DNA from: a virus
Virus record (IMG/VR): IMGVR_UViG_3300042539_000290
Span: 1 to 37,727 of that record
Length of the DNA stretch: 37,727 nt
Reading direction: 5' to 3' (one strand)
Part shown: in pieces, positions 24,051 to 30,371 of the stretch
Numbering within the stretch: position 1 is the first letter of the stretch
Layout of the letters: each line of letters opens with the position of its first letter
Translations under genes and position numbers: made by a program
Notes under the pieces: generated by a model
The model's input: the letters and a program-made list of their open reading frames with translations, nothing else
The model's database searches: none
Told to the model about the DNA's origin: nothing

Positions 24051-24066
24051 GTCTCTTCGAAGAGAC
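24051..24066. repeat. GTCTCTTCGAAGAGAC palindrome, intergenic
   Basis: A perfect palindrome, 20 bp with its flanks (24049-24068), upstream of the promoter of the 249-aa gene, unlike the other copies, which follow their promoters. Confidence 0.9.
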
Positions 24067-24240
24067 AAAGGTATGCGGACACGGACACGGGCAAAGGGAA
24101 ACGGGCAAGGCAAACAAAGGAAGGACGGGCAAAGGGGCGTATTAAAGGACGTGAACGGATAACAAGGCAAGGCAACAAAGGACGGCAAGGACAAAACGCC
24201 AAAAAATGGACGGGAAACGGGCAAAAGTTAGACCCCCCCC
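24067..24240. other. T-poor, G-run-rich spacer between divergent genes
   Basis: This DNA on the + strand is almost free of T and full of ACGGGCAA and AAGG motifs. Five G3-G4 runs lie in 24089-24137, so G-quadruplex or R-loop formation is possible. It ends in a C8 run that pairs with GGGGGTC at 24265-24271. A small TGGGG/CCCCA hairpin follows at 24286-24300. I see no gene here. Confidence 0.7.
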
Positions 24241-24327
24241 ATGAAACGCAGGTCGGTTTCGGTTGGGGGTCGGTCACGCAGATCGTGGGGTATTACCCCA
24301 AGACTCCAAGTATTTAAACCTATTTAC

Positions 24328-24335
24328 TATCTTTG
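24328..24335 (+). promoter_or_regulatory. TATCTTTG -7 box for the 69-aa gene
   Basis: A perfect TAnnTTTG element 4 nt before the ATG at 24340. No clear -33 TTTG. Confidence 0.5.
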
Positions 24336-24339
24336 TTAC

Positions 24340-24549
24340 ATGTATAACGATTTGAAAGTTAAGGGTGGACGTTTGATAAATGAAAGCCCAAAGAATCCAG
24401 AGATGGGGATCACTAGAATTGCAAGACAGGTTAAAGAGATGAAGAAGCAGGAGAAAGTTGGGATGATGAGGGATGCTTTTTATCAGGCTGAGATGATGTC
24501 AGAAGCAAAAGAAATGATCATGGAAATGAAGTTGGGGAAGAAATATTGA
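24340..24549 (+). CDS. Small Met/Lys-rich protein, 69 aa
   Basis: The start at 24340 is fixed by the promoter box 4 nt upstream; a longer ORF would read through it. The second half is a Met- and Lys-rich helix (EMKKQEKVGMMRDAF, EMIMEMKLGKKY). No family is recognised. A clear terminator follows at 24613, so this is a one-gene unit. Confidence 0.7.
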   Translation: MYNDLKVKGGRLINESPKNPEMGITRIARQVKEMKKQEKVGMMRDAFYQAEMMSEAKEMIMEMKLGKKY

Positions 24550-24612
24550 CATAGAATTTCAACATGAACCTATGGTTTTTGTTGATGTTCTGTATTTGTT
24601 TTGTTGCAAATT

Positions 24613-24635
24613 GGGGTCTTTTGACCCCTTTTTTT
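24613..24635 (+). terminator. Intrinsic terminator
   Basis: GGGGTC, TTTT loop, GACCCC, then seven T. It closes the 69-aa gene's unit. Confidence 0.9.
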
Positions 24636-24730
24636 ATACCCTCTTCACCATGGTTACAAATTTTTAACATGGGGTTTTCTTAAAAAAATACAAAATACTT
24701 ACAAAACCTTCTTATTAAAAACTACTATTA

Positions 24731-24916
24731 TTATACTATTAACATTAATTATGTTATAAATATGTTAAAATAGAATATTATAATATATTGAATATCAATA
24801 TATTAAAAAGAGAAATGTTAAATATGTTAAAAATAAAAATGAACTGTAGTCAGAAATAAAATACGCATATAAAGAAATATATATATATAATAGGGAGGAT
24901 TAGAAAACAACATTTT
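24731..24916. other. AT-rich origin-like block, copy 2
   Basis: This region of the 458-bp gap before groEL holds four TATGTTA/ATGTTAA-type repeats, an 11-bp-stem inverted repeat TAATATATTGA/TCAATATATTA (24781-24805), and the conserved block AAAAATGAACTGTAGT ... AATAGGGAGGATTAGAAAA shared with 11381-11463 in the same orientation. Origin function is inferred from the repeats and AT richness; a transcriptional control region for groEL is the alternative. Confidence 0.5.
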
Positions 24917-24921
24917 GCCAT

Positions 24922-24955
24922 TACCCCCTATCCGGGTATCCCTATCCGGGGGGTA
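24922..24955. repeat. GC-rich inverted and direct repeats before groEL
   Basis: TACCCCC and GGGGGTA can pair around a loop that contains two TATCCGGG direct repeats. The element lies directly before the groEL -33 box, where an operator would be expected. Confidence 0.65.
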
Positions 24956-24986
24956 TTTGGTATTTCATTACATCGATGTATATTTG
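24956..24986 (+). promoter_or_regulatory. groEL-groES promoter, Bacteroidota type
   Basis: TTTG, exactly 19 bp, TATATTTG: a full match to the Bacteroidota consensus. The ATG of groEL lies 22 nt further on. Confidence 0.8.
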
Positions 24987-25007
24987 CTCTGCAATCAAAT
25001 CAAATTT

Positions 25008-26621
25008 ATGAATAGTAGTATGGGATATTCCCCAAAGGATTTAGACTTTGACGAGCGTGCACGCAAGAAGCTTGTGGATGGCATAGTCAAGTTATCGAAA
25101 GCAGTTAAGAGCACGTTGGGTCCAAATGGAAACACAGTGCTTATTGAATCACCCAATCACACGCATGGGATTACAGTCACCAAGGATGGTGTCACAGTGG
25201 CCAAGTCGATTGACTTGATAGACCCCATTGAGAACCTTGCGGTGAAGATTATGAAGCAGGCGGCAGATAGAACTGCTAGTGATGCTGGTGATGGTACCAC
25301 TACGAGCATTGTCCTTACGGAGGCGTTGGTGCTTGAGGGGATGAAATACATCACGAGCAGGACGACCAACCGAACGGTGTTGCTTAGGCATTTGGTGGAA
25401 TTGAGCAATCAGGTGGTGGACAAGTTGAAGAAGCGCAGCAAGAAGCTGACGAGTTCGATGTTGCTCGATGTGGCAACTATATCGGCAAATAACGATAAAT
25501 CAATCGGGAAGATTATTGCTGAGGTTTATGCTGACGTTGGGCGTAATGGCATCGTGACGGTTGAGAGAAGCCAGAGTACTGAGACTTATGCTGAGACCAC
25601 ACTGGGTCTGAAAATTGACAGGGGGTATTTGAGTCCGCTGTTCATCAATGACCAGAAGAAGGACGAGTGTGTATACGAGGATGTGATGGTGTTGGTGGCT
25701 GACATGGAGATAAGCAATATCTTGCAGCTTGAGTTGGCGCTGAAGCCAATCATTCACGAGAATAAAAAGATTTTATTGATCGCTCCATGTAGCAATAACG
25801 TGGTGAACACGCTAGCTGCGAACGTGATGAAGAACAATCTGAAGATTGTGGCCATCCAACCGCCTAGCTTTGGCTACAAACAGCACGAGCTGATGCAAGA
25901 TATCGCACTGTCTGTTGGGGCAACGTACTTTTCCGAGAAGACAGGGGACGATTTGAGTCTGATCAATTACTCAGATTTGGGCCATGCAGCGAAGATTATC
26001 GTGTCAGCTGATAAAACTATCATCCTTAAGAGCGATCTGCGCTCAGATGGGCTGAGAATCGATGAGAGGGTCAAACAATTGTGGGACGCACATGCCCAAG
26101 CTACCAAAAAAGCGGACAAGGACTTCCTGTTGGAGCGCATTGCATCGCTAACCGGTGGCATTGGAGTGATCTATGTGGGTGGAAATACGGACTTGGAGCA
26201 GAAAGAACTGTACGACAGGGTCGATGATGCTGTCTGTGCGGTGAGGTCAGCTCTTGAAGAGGGAATTTTACCCGGTGCTGGCAAGGCATTGGCTGAAGAA
26301 TCAGTGGACTTGGTGCCAAACATAGACGAATCGGACGAATACAACGCAGCTCTTAGCATACTTAAGCAGGCATTGACTGCTCCGGCTATCCAAATCCTTG
26401 ACAATGCAGGGGTAGACGTGGAGAAAATCTACGGAGAGGTGGTCGAGCGTGGCCATGGCTACGATGTGAAGAGTGGACAGATGGGTGACCTGATAAAAAT
26501 GGGCGTAATTGACCCGTTGAAGGTGACACGCAGCGCACTTCAGAACGCAGTCAGTGTAGCTGTGACCATATTGTCAACCAACGCCATCGTCACTATGGCA
26601 AGATCCTACACAACCGAGTAA
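25008..26621 (+). CDS. groEL: Phage chaperonin GroEL (Hsp60)
   Basis: It encodes 537 aa from the ATG at 25008 (MNSSMGYSPKDLDFD); the ATG at 25020 is an alternative. Group I chaperonin motifs are intact: VKSTLGPNGN, TKDGVTVAKSI, the ATP-binding GDGTTT (about 94-99), IDRGYLSP at the apical domain edge, YDRVDDAVCAVRSALEEG with the Asp that catalyses ATP hydrolysis, GAG, and VTRSALQNAVSVA near the end. It would form a cage that folds phage proteins with GroES. It is diverged from cellular GroEL and lacks the C-terminal Gly-Gly-Met tail, ending ARSYTTE. groES follows 9 bp later. Confidence 0.95.
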   Translation: MNSSMGYSPKDLDFDERARKKLVDGIVKLSKAVKSTLGPNGNTVLIESPNHTHGITVTKDGVTVAKSIDLIDPIENLAVKIMKQAADRTASDAGDGTTTSIVLTEALVLEGMKYITSRTTNRTVLLRHLVELSNQVVDKLKKRSKKLTSSMLLDVATISANNDKSIGKIIAEVYADVGRNGIVTVERSQSTETYAETTLGLKIDRGYLSPLFINDQKKDECVYEDVMVLVADMEISNILQLELALKPIIHENKKILLIAPCSNNVVNTLAANVMKNNLKIVAIQPPSFGYKQHELMQDIALSVGATYFSEKTGDDLSLINYSDLGHAAKIIVSADKTIILKSDLRSDGLRIDERVKQLWDAHAQATKKADKDFLLERIASLTGGIGVIYVGGNTDLEQKELYDRVDDAVCAVRSALEEGILPGAGKALAEESVDLVPNIDESDEYNAALSILKQALTAPAIQILDNAGVDVEKIYGEVVERGHGYDVKSGQMGDLIKMGVIDPLKVTRSALQNAVSVAVTILSTNAIVTMARSYTTE

Positions 26622-26630
26622 TATCAGAGT

Positions 26631-26888
26631 ATGCAAGCAATAGGTAAGTACATAGTGGTGGTGAATATCACAGAGGAGATCCGCACAGAGGGTGGGCTAC
26701 TCCTTTCATCGCAAGATTCCGATGAGTTCAGATACAAAAAAGCCAAGGTGATAAACCCCGGCTCTGATGTGTCTGTGATAAAGGCTGATGACTTGGTCTA
26801 TTACGACAAGGGACACAGCTTTACCATGGTAATCAATAACATTCAGTATACAATCATTCAGGAGCGAGACGTTGTGGTGGTTCTTTGA
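26631..26888 (+). CDS. groES: Phage co-chaperonin GroES
   Basis: At 85 aa it fits GroES: an N-terminal strand IGKYIVVVNI, a mobile loop EEIRTEGGLLLSSQDSDEF whose GGLLL corresponds to the hydrophobic GGIVL anchor that docks onto GroEL, KAKVINPGS, and DDLVYYDKG before a terminal RDVVVVL strand. The usual roof-loop residues are shortened. It starts 9 bp after groEL and shares its transcript. Its last 31 bp overlap the end of a convergent gene. Confidence 0.85.
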   Translation: MQAIGKYIVVVNITEEIRTEGGLLLSSQDSDEFRYKKAKVINPGSDVSVIKADDLVYYDKGHSFTMVINNIQYTIIQERDVVVVL

Positions 26889-27319
26889 TCCTCCAATCTT
26901 TTGCGCTCTTTCTCCTGCTCGATTTCCTCCATCATCTCGATGAGGAACCGAGTGTATCTACGCTCCATATAGGGAAGGTCAGCTAAGTTCTGGCCTTTTT
27001 CTATGTATGGGCCTGCCTCACGGTTGAGGATGTTGTACATATGGGTGATGACTCTCTTGCCTTTCGGACTGATCTCGTAAATCTTTCTGTCTTTCTTCGT
27101 TGGGCTGTCGAACGCACCGAGCCATCCGTTGGTGCACATCTTTGTGATGCGGTCTTTGTCCCAAGAGAAAAGTTTCTCTAACTTGTCAAGTTTCCTTGTG
27201 CTGAAGTACCCTAGGTCGTAGATGTAAAGCAAGATATCTAACTCTTCCTGAGACAGACCATACTTCATCTTGAAGTAGTAGCGTACTGCCTTCCAATACT
27301 TTAGGTAATTAGTTTTCAT
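26858..27319 (-). CDS. Winged-helix (MarR-like) DNA-binding protein
   Basis: The start at 27319 (MKTNYLKYWKAVRYYF) is preferred; the longer ORF adds a hydrophobic stretch from intergenic DNA. Residues 20-100 follow a winged-helix pattern: GLSQEELDILLYIYDLGYF, a recognition helix region KLFSWDKDRITKM, and a wing (FDSPTKKDRKIYEISPKGKRV). The C-terminus is a long charged helix. It may regulate phage genes. It is convergent with groES and overlaps it by 31 bp. Confidence 0.7.
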   Translation of the reverse strand: MKTNYLKYWKAVRYYFKMKYGLSQEELDILLYIYDLGYFSTRKLDKLEKLFSWDKDRITKMCTNGWLGAFDSPTKKDRKIYEISPKGKRVITHMYNILNREAGPYIEKGQNLADLPYMERRYTRFLIEMMEEIEQEKERKRLEDQRTTTTSRS

Positions 27320-27334
27320 TTTAATAGATTTAAT

Positions 27335-27342
27335 TATATTTG
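27335..27342 (+). promoter_or_regulatory. TATATTTG -7 box for the small basic-protein operon
   Basis: A perfect TAnnTTTG element 20 nt before the ATG at 27363. A TATTTTTG reading leftward at 27347-27354 could serve the convergent winged-helix gene, so this is a possible divergent promoter pair. Confidence 0.5.
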
Positions 27343-27362
27343 TATGCAAAAATATAAAACAA

Positions 27363-27443
27363 ATGCCAAGTTGTAACCAAAACCCAATCACCCAGAGAGT
27401 AAAATCTGGTAGTTCAAAAGTTAAAACTTCTAAAAAGAAATAA
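27363..27443 (+). CDS. Tiny basic peptide, 26 aa
   Basis: It encodes MPSCNQNPITQRVKSGSSKV and ends KTSKKK. It lies downstream of a -7 box and 2 bp before the next gene, and shares the Lys-rich ending of its neighbours. Coding is likely but unproven at this length. Confidence 0.5.
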   Translation: MPSCNQNPITQRVKSGSSKVKTSKKK

Positions 27444-27445
27444 TT

Positions 27446-27613
27446 ATGAAAAACTCAGGTAAAGCAGGAAGCGGATTGCCGAAGGCATCTGTCCTAACAG
27501 CAAAGTCAAAGCCAGACATGAAAGCTATGAAGCCAACTGGCAAAGGTGCTACCGCTAAGGTAATGTCTATGGCAAAGAAAGGCGCAAAAGCTGCAAAAAA
27601 GAAAGGCTATTAA
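27446..27613 (+). CDS. Lys/Ala-rich small protein, 55 aa
   Basis: A highly basic protein (KSKPDMKAMKPTGKGATAK) ending KKKGY, the same ending as the next protein. Lys/Ala-rich phage proteins can bind DNA or pack with it inside the capsid; that is a suggestion only. The next ATG follows its stop as TAATCATGG. Confidence 0.65.
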   Translation: MKNSGKAGSGLPKASVLTAKSKPDMKAMKPTGKGATAKVMSMAKKGAKAAKKKGY

Positions 27614-27615
27614 TC

Positions 27616-27798
27616 ATGGCGATTAAGAAGAACAACCTCACTCCGGGTATGGGTCATAACTTGCAGTATGATCCAATGAAAGAAAAAGCTAACAAACCCA
27701 AGGGCCAAACCTTGAAGGCTACGCCTGCAAAGGCTAAGACAGGTCCATCTTTTGTGAAGACTCCTGTTAAACCAGCAACAAAAAAGAAAGGATATTAA
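27616..27798 (+). CDS. Lys-rich small protein, 60 aa
   Basis: MAIKKNNLTPGMGHNLQ, then a C-terminal module GQTLKATPAKAKTGPS...KKKGY that is nearly repeated at the end of the next protein. The two are paralogous. The stop and next start form TAATCATGG. Confidence 0.75.
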   Translation: MAIKKNNLTPGMGHNLQYDPMKEKANKPKGQTLKATPAKAKTGPSFVKTPVKPATKKKGY

Positions 27799-27800
27799 TC

Positions 27801-28322
27801 ATGGCAATCAAGAAAAAGAAAAACCCTGAACCTCCAAAGGGTACGACATTAAAGGCAAGTGCTGCTCGCTACTCTGAGACTCGTCAGCAGTTTAGAGATA
27901 AGATGGCTGATAAATATCATAATAGTGATTTTGATTATGATGAGAAGTCTGGTCAGTATAATCGAAAGTATGGTATAAGTTCTTTCAGAAGAGATATTCG
28001 AGATGACGATGACCAAAGGGAAAGAGGCCTCAAGTCAAAAGACAAAGGTATGATTGGAATGAAAGAGCGTGAGGAAATTGGGGGTGGTCTTACTAAATAT
28101 GGCAAGGCTGTACAGGCTGTAAAGAAAGTAGGAGAGACTTCAAAAGCAAAGGCAGCGGAAAAAAAGAAGCCAATATCAATGCAGGCTTATTCTGATGGCA
28201 TGGCTTATAAGGCTAATCAAATAAAAGGACAAACTTTAAAGGCTACACCAGTAAAACCTAAATCAGGCCCATCTTCTGTTAAGATGCCTACTAAACCAAC
28301 AGCAAAAAAGAAAAGAAGATAA
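27801..28322 (+). CDS. Basic protein sharing a C-terminal module with its neighbour, 173 aa
   Basis: It starts MAIKKKKNPEPP and ends with GQTLKATPVKPKSGPSS...KKKRR, a near copy of the 60-aa protein's C-terminus; a weaker GTTLKAS copy lies near residue 15. The middle is charged and Tyr-rich (FDYDEKSGQYNRKYG). No family is recognised. Virion or DNA-associated roles are possible from charge and position only. Confidence 0.75.
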   Translation: MAIKKKKNPEPPKGTTLKASAARYSETRQQFRDKMADKYHNSDFDYDEKSGQYNRKYGISSFRRDIRDDDDQRERGLKSKDKGMIGMKEREEIGGGLTKYGKAVQAVKKVGETSKAKAAEKKKPISMQAYSDGMAYKANQIKGQTLKATPVKPKSGPSSVKMPTKPTAKKKRR

Positions 28323-28324
28323 TC

Positions 28325-28615
28325 ATGGCAGAGAAATCAAGAATGGCGTGCAATAGACCTGTGGCTTCTGACCGTCCCGGAAAGAAGAAGATGGTCAAGG
28401 CTTGTGCAAATGGGCAGGAGAAACTCTTGCACTTCGGTGCAAAGGGATACGGACATAACTATTCTGCTGCTGCTCGCAAGTCATTTAAGGCACGTCATTC
28501 TTGTGACACTGCTACCAACAAGTTAACGCCTAGATACTGGGCGTGTAAAAATCTTTGGGCTGGTGCCGGTGGGTCCACTCAAAGTAGTCCGAAAGGAAGA
28601 AGGGGAAAATACTAA
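28325..28615 (+). CDS. DUF6321-like basic phage protein, 96 aa
   Basis: It contains CNRPVASDRPGKKKMVKAC, LLHFGAKGYGHNYS, ARKSFKARHSCD and LTPRYWACKNLWAG, the order of a small conserved protein family seen in many tailed phages (I recall it as DUF6321). Function is unknown. Five cysteines could bind metal. The stop overlaps the next ATG (TAATG). Confidence 0.75.
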   Translation: MAEKSRMACNRPVASDRPGKKKMVKACANGQEKLLHFGAKGYGHNYSAAARKSFKARHSCDTATNKLTPRYWACKNLWAGAGGSTQSSPKGRRGKY

Positions 28616-28965
28616 TGGCAAATCCAAAACCAATCACCACATTCAGGAAGCAGAAAGCTCGAGCCATGCGTAAGGGCATGGGAGAGATGCAGACTGAACA
28701 TGGCCCAGCTACGCACTTAATGGCTAGCGCATCGGTTGGCAAGAAGACTGCTGTATTCCCTACTATAACTCCAACTAGCCCTAACAATTACAAGCCTCAG
28801 TCATTAGAGGAGGCTTACAAGAAAGGGGAAGTGTTTGAGTTCAGAAACGAAAGGAAAGCGGAGAAGTTCGCTATGGGGAGTTGGAAGAAAGGTCCAGCTA
28901 GGAGAGATGCTATGAGAGAGTATCGCCAAATGAGAAAAGAACAAAGACAAAACAAAGGGAAATGA
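28615..28965 (+). CDS. Basic hypothetical phage protein, 116 aa
   Basis: Basic at both ends (FRKQKARAMRKG; EYRQMRKEQRQNKGK) with a central segment AYKKGEVFEFRNERKAEKFAMGSWKKG that repeats a motif seen in phage head-region proteins. No firm family. It overlaps the next gene by 4 bp. Confidence 0.75.
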   Translation: MANPKPITTFRKQKARAMRKGMGEMQTEHGPATHLMASASVGKKTAVFPTITPTSPNNYKPQSLEEAYKKGEVFEFRNERKAEKFAMGSWKKGPARRDAMREYRQMRKEQRQNKGK

Positions 28966-29297
28966 AAGACGCTTGCTACAAAAAAGTCAAAGCACAGTAT
29001 GATGTGTTCCCCTCTGCAAGAGCATCTCAAGCGATTGCTAAATGCAGGAAGGGGTCAGGCGATGTACGCAAGAGCGAGAAGGGCACAAGCCTAAAAAGAT
29101 GGGAGAGTGAGAAGTGGCAGGATACAAAGACAGGTAAAGCTTGTGGTGCCGGTGGCAAGAATGAGTATTGCCGTCCAACCAAAAGAGTTTCTGCTCAGAC
29201 TCCCAAAACAAAAAGTGAAATATCCCCGGCCAAACTAGCAGCCAAAAAGGCAGAGAAGTCTAGAGTGGGCATGGGTAAAAGAATATCGAAAGTATAA
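28962..29297 (+). CDS. DUF5872-like protein, 111 aa
   Basis: Two blocks match a small protein family (I recall DUF5872) found in phages and in large eukaryotic DNA viruses: KDACYKKVKAQYDVFPSARASQAIAKCRKGSG, then SLKRWESEKWQDTKTGKAC...YCRPTKRVSAQTPKTKSE. The invariant Cys and aromatic residues are kept. Function is unknown. Confidence 0.8.
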   Translation: MKDACYKKVKAQYDVFPSARASQAIAKCRKGSGDVRKSEKGTSLKRWESEKWQDTKTGKACGAGGKNEYCRPTKRVSAQTPKTKSEISPAKLAAKKAEKSRVGMGKRISKV

Positions 29298-29298
29298 C

Positions 29299-29306
29299 TA
29301 TATTTG
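29299..29306 (+). promoter_or_regulatory. TATATTTG box 4 nt before an ATG
   Basis: A perfect -7 element directly before the 54-aa gene. Transcription would start at or next to the ATG, giving a leaderless mRNA. Confidence 0.55.
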
Positions 29307-29310
29307 CACT

Positions 29311-29475
29311 ATGGACAACAAACAAAGCAAAGGACTCGGTGATACAATTGAAAAGATCACAACAGCGACCGGCATCAAAGCGGTTGTCGAGAAAGTAGCG
29401 CAAGCTACAGGCAAGCCTTGCGGCTGCGCAGAAAGAAAAGATAAATTAAACCGGGCTTTCCCATATAATAAATAA
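29311..29475 (+). CDS. Conserved small phage protein, GLGDTIEKITxATGIK type, 54 aa
   Basis: It contains GLGDTIEKITTATGIKAVV, a CGCAERKD pair of cysteines and a FPYNK end, a pattern I recall from many Bacteroidota phages. Function is unknown. The next ATG follows as TAATCATGG. Confidence 0.75.
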   Translation: MDNKQSKGLGDTIEKITTATGIKAVVEKVAQATGKPCGCAERKDKLNRAFPYNK

Positions 29476-29477
29476 TC

Positions 29478-29501
29478 ATGGCACTCTGTGGTCATTTATG
29501 A
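29478..29501 (+). pseudogene. Possible gene remnant, 7 codons
   Basis: After a TAATCATGG junction identical to those of the preceding gene series, the reading frame MALCGHL ends at once in TGA. A homing endonuclease gene begins 40 bp later. This may be the cut-off 5' end of a gene disrupted by that insertion, or a chance short ORF. Confidence 0.35.
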
Positions 29502-29517
29502 TGTTATTTAAAATTCA

Positions 29518-29525
29518 TATATTTG
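29518..29525 (+). promoter_or_regulatory. TATATTTG box for the homing endonuclease
   Basis: A perfect -7 element with TTTA 19 bp upstream, 16 nt before the ATG at 29542. The endonuclease carries its own promoter. Confidence 0.55.
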
Positions 29526-29541
29526 TACCACAAGACAAAGC

Positions 29542-30108
29542 ATGGCCTGTGTTTATAGACATATAAGACTCGATACCAATATGCCATTTTATGTGGGCAT
29601 GGGCGAGAATGTTAAGCGCGCGTATTCTTCATCGAAAAGAAATAAAAACTGGCACGAAATAGTCAAGAGCACTTCTTACAAAGTGCAAGTTATTTTCGAA
29701 GATTTAGATACCGAAGAGGCTGCTGAGAAAGAAAGGGAATTTATATCCATCTATGGAAGATTGGATTTAGGTACCGGTACTTTGTGTAATCTAACCAACG
29801 GTGGTATTGGAACATTTGGGAGGATCGTCCCTGATGTTGAGAAGAAGTCTAGAAGCATTTCTGCAAAGAAAATGTCTGATGAAACGAAAAGAAAAATGTC
29901 CGAATCGGCTAAGTTAAAGCAAATAACAAAGAGCCATATGGATAATATTTCTGATGCGAAGTCAATGCCAGTCATTGATTTAGAGACAGGTATAAAATTT
30001 GTATCTTTGCGTAGAGCCTGTGAGCACTTCAATGAAAGTTATAGGAAGCACAGGGGAAGGCAATACAACAATTCTAAAAAAATAAGATTTAAAAGAATAG
30101 ACTCATGA
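29542..30108 (+). CDS. GIY-YIG homing endonuclease
   Basis: At 188 aa it has the GIY-YIG core: VYRHIRLDTNMPFYVGMG, the conserved Arg in NVKRAYSS, RNKNWHEIV, and E...FISIYGRLDLGTGTLCN. A NUMOD3 motif (KMSDETKRKMSESAK) and a NUMOD1-like DNA-binding end (VIDLETGIKFVSLRRACEHFN) follow. Such free-standing enzymes cut phage DNA lacking the gene and copy themselves in. It overlaps the next gene by 4 bp. Confidence 0.9.
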   Translation: MACVYRHIRLDTNMPFYVGMGENVKRAYSSSKRNKNWHEIVKSTSYKVQVIFEDLDTEEAAEKEREFISIYGRLDLGTGTLCNLTNGGIGTFGRIVPDVEKKSRSISAKKMSDETKRKMSESAKLKQITKSHMDNISDAKSMPVIDLETGIKFVSLRRACEHFNESYRKHRGRQYNNSKKIRFKRIDS

Positions 30109-30371
30109 GTTATCAGAAACTTCAAGCATATCGTGCAGCTGCTGTTACCCCAAGCGATAGCACAAACATACCGAGTGTATCAACTCAAGATGGAACCGGT
30201 AATAATGGATGTGTTCTTTACATTGGGGGAGATGGAGACATAAAAGTTACTACCGCTGGTGGTGATGATGTAACATTTGTTGGGTTAACGGCTGGGTCTT
30301 TCGTCCCTGTTCAAGTGGTTCGAGTTTGGGCTACTGGCACTAACGCAACTGATATTGTAGCCTTATGGTAA
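30105..30371 (+). CDS. Small structural protein, spike/tail type, 88 aa
   Basis: It starts MSYQKLQAYRAAAVTPSDS and ends TAGSFVPVQVVRVWATGTNA...DIVALW, matching a small protein common beside tail genes of marine and Bacteroidota phages. The beta-rich pattern with LYIGGDGDIKVTTAGGDDV suits a virion surface protein; that role is inferred. Confidence 0.75.
   Translation: MSYQKLQAYRAAAVTPSDSTNIPSVSTQDGTGNNGCVLYIGGDGDIKVTTAGGDDVTFVGLTAGSFVPVQVVRVWATGTNATDIVALW

Noticed and set aside
23987-24277. Long N-terminal extension of the 249-aa gene (start at 24277)
   Set aside because: It is made of the low-complexity T-poor spacer, a palindrome and a TATCTTTG promoter box; the ATG at 23986 fits the promoter.
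24915-25007. N-terminal extension of groEL (start at 24915)
   Set aside because: The extra 31 residues would be encoded by the promoter and the hairpin before groEL; GroEL homology begins only after the ATG at 25008.
24550-25007. CIRCE or other standard heat-shock operator before groEL
   Set aside because: No TTAGCACTC-N9-GAGTGCTAA inverted repeat is present.
27320-27391. Hydrophobic N-terminus of the winged-helix protein (start at 27391)
   Set aside because: The extra 24 residues come from AT-rich intergenic DNA that contains a promoter and a small + strand gene start; MKTNYLKYW at 27319 begins the fold.
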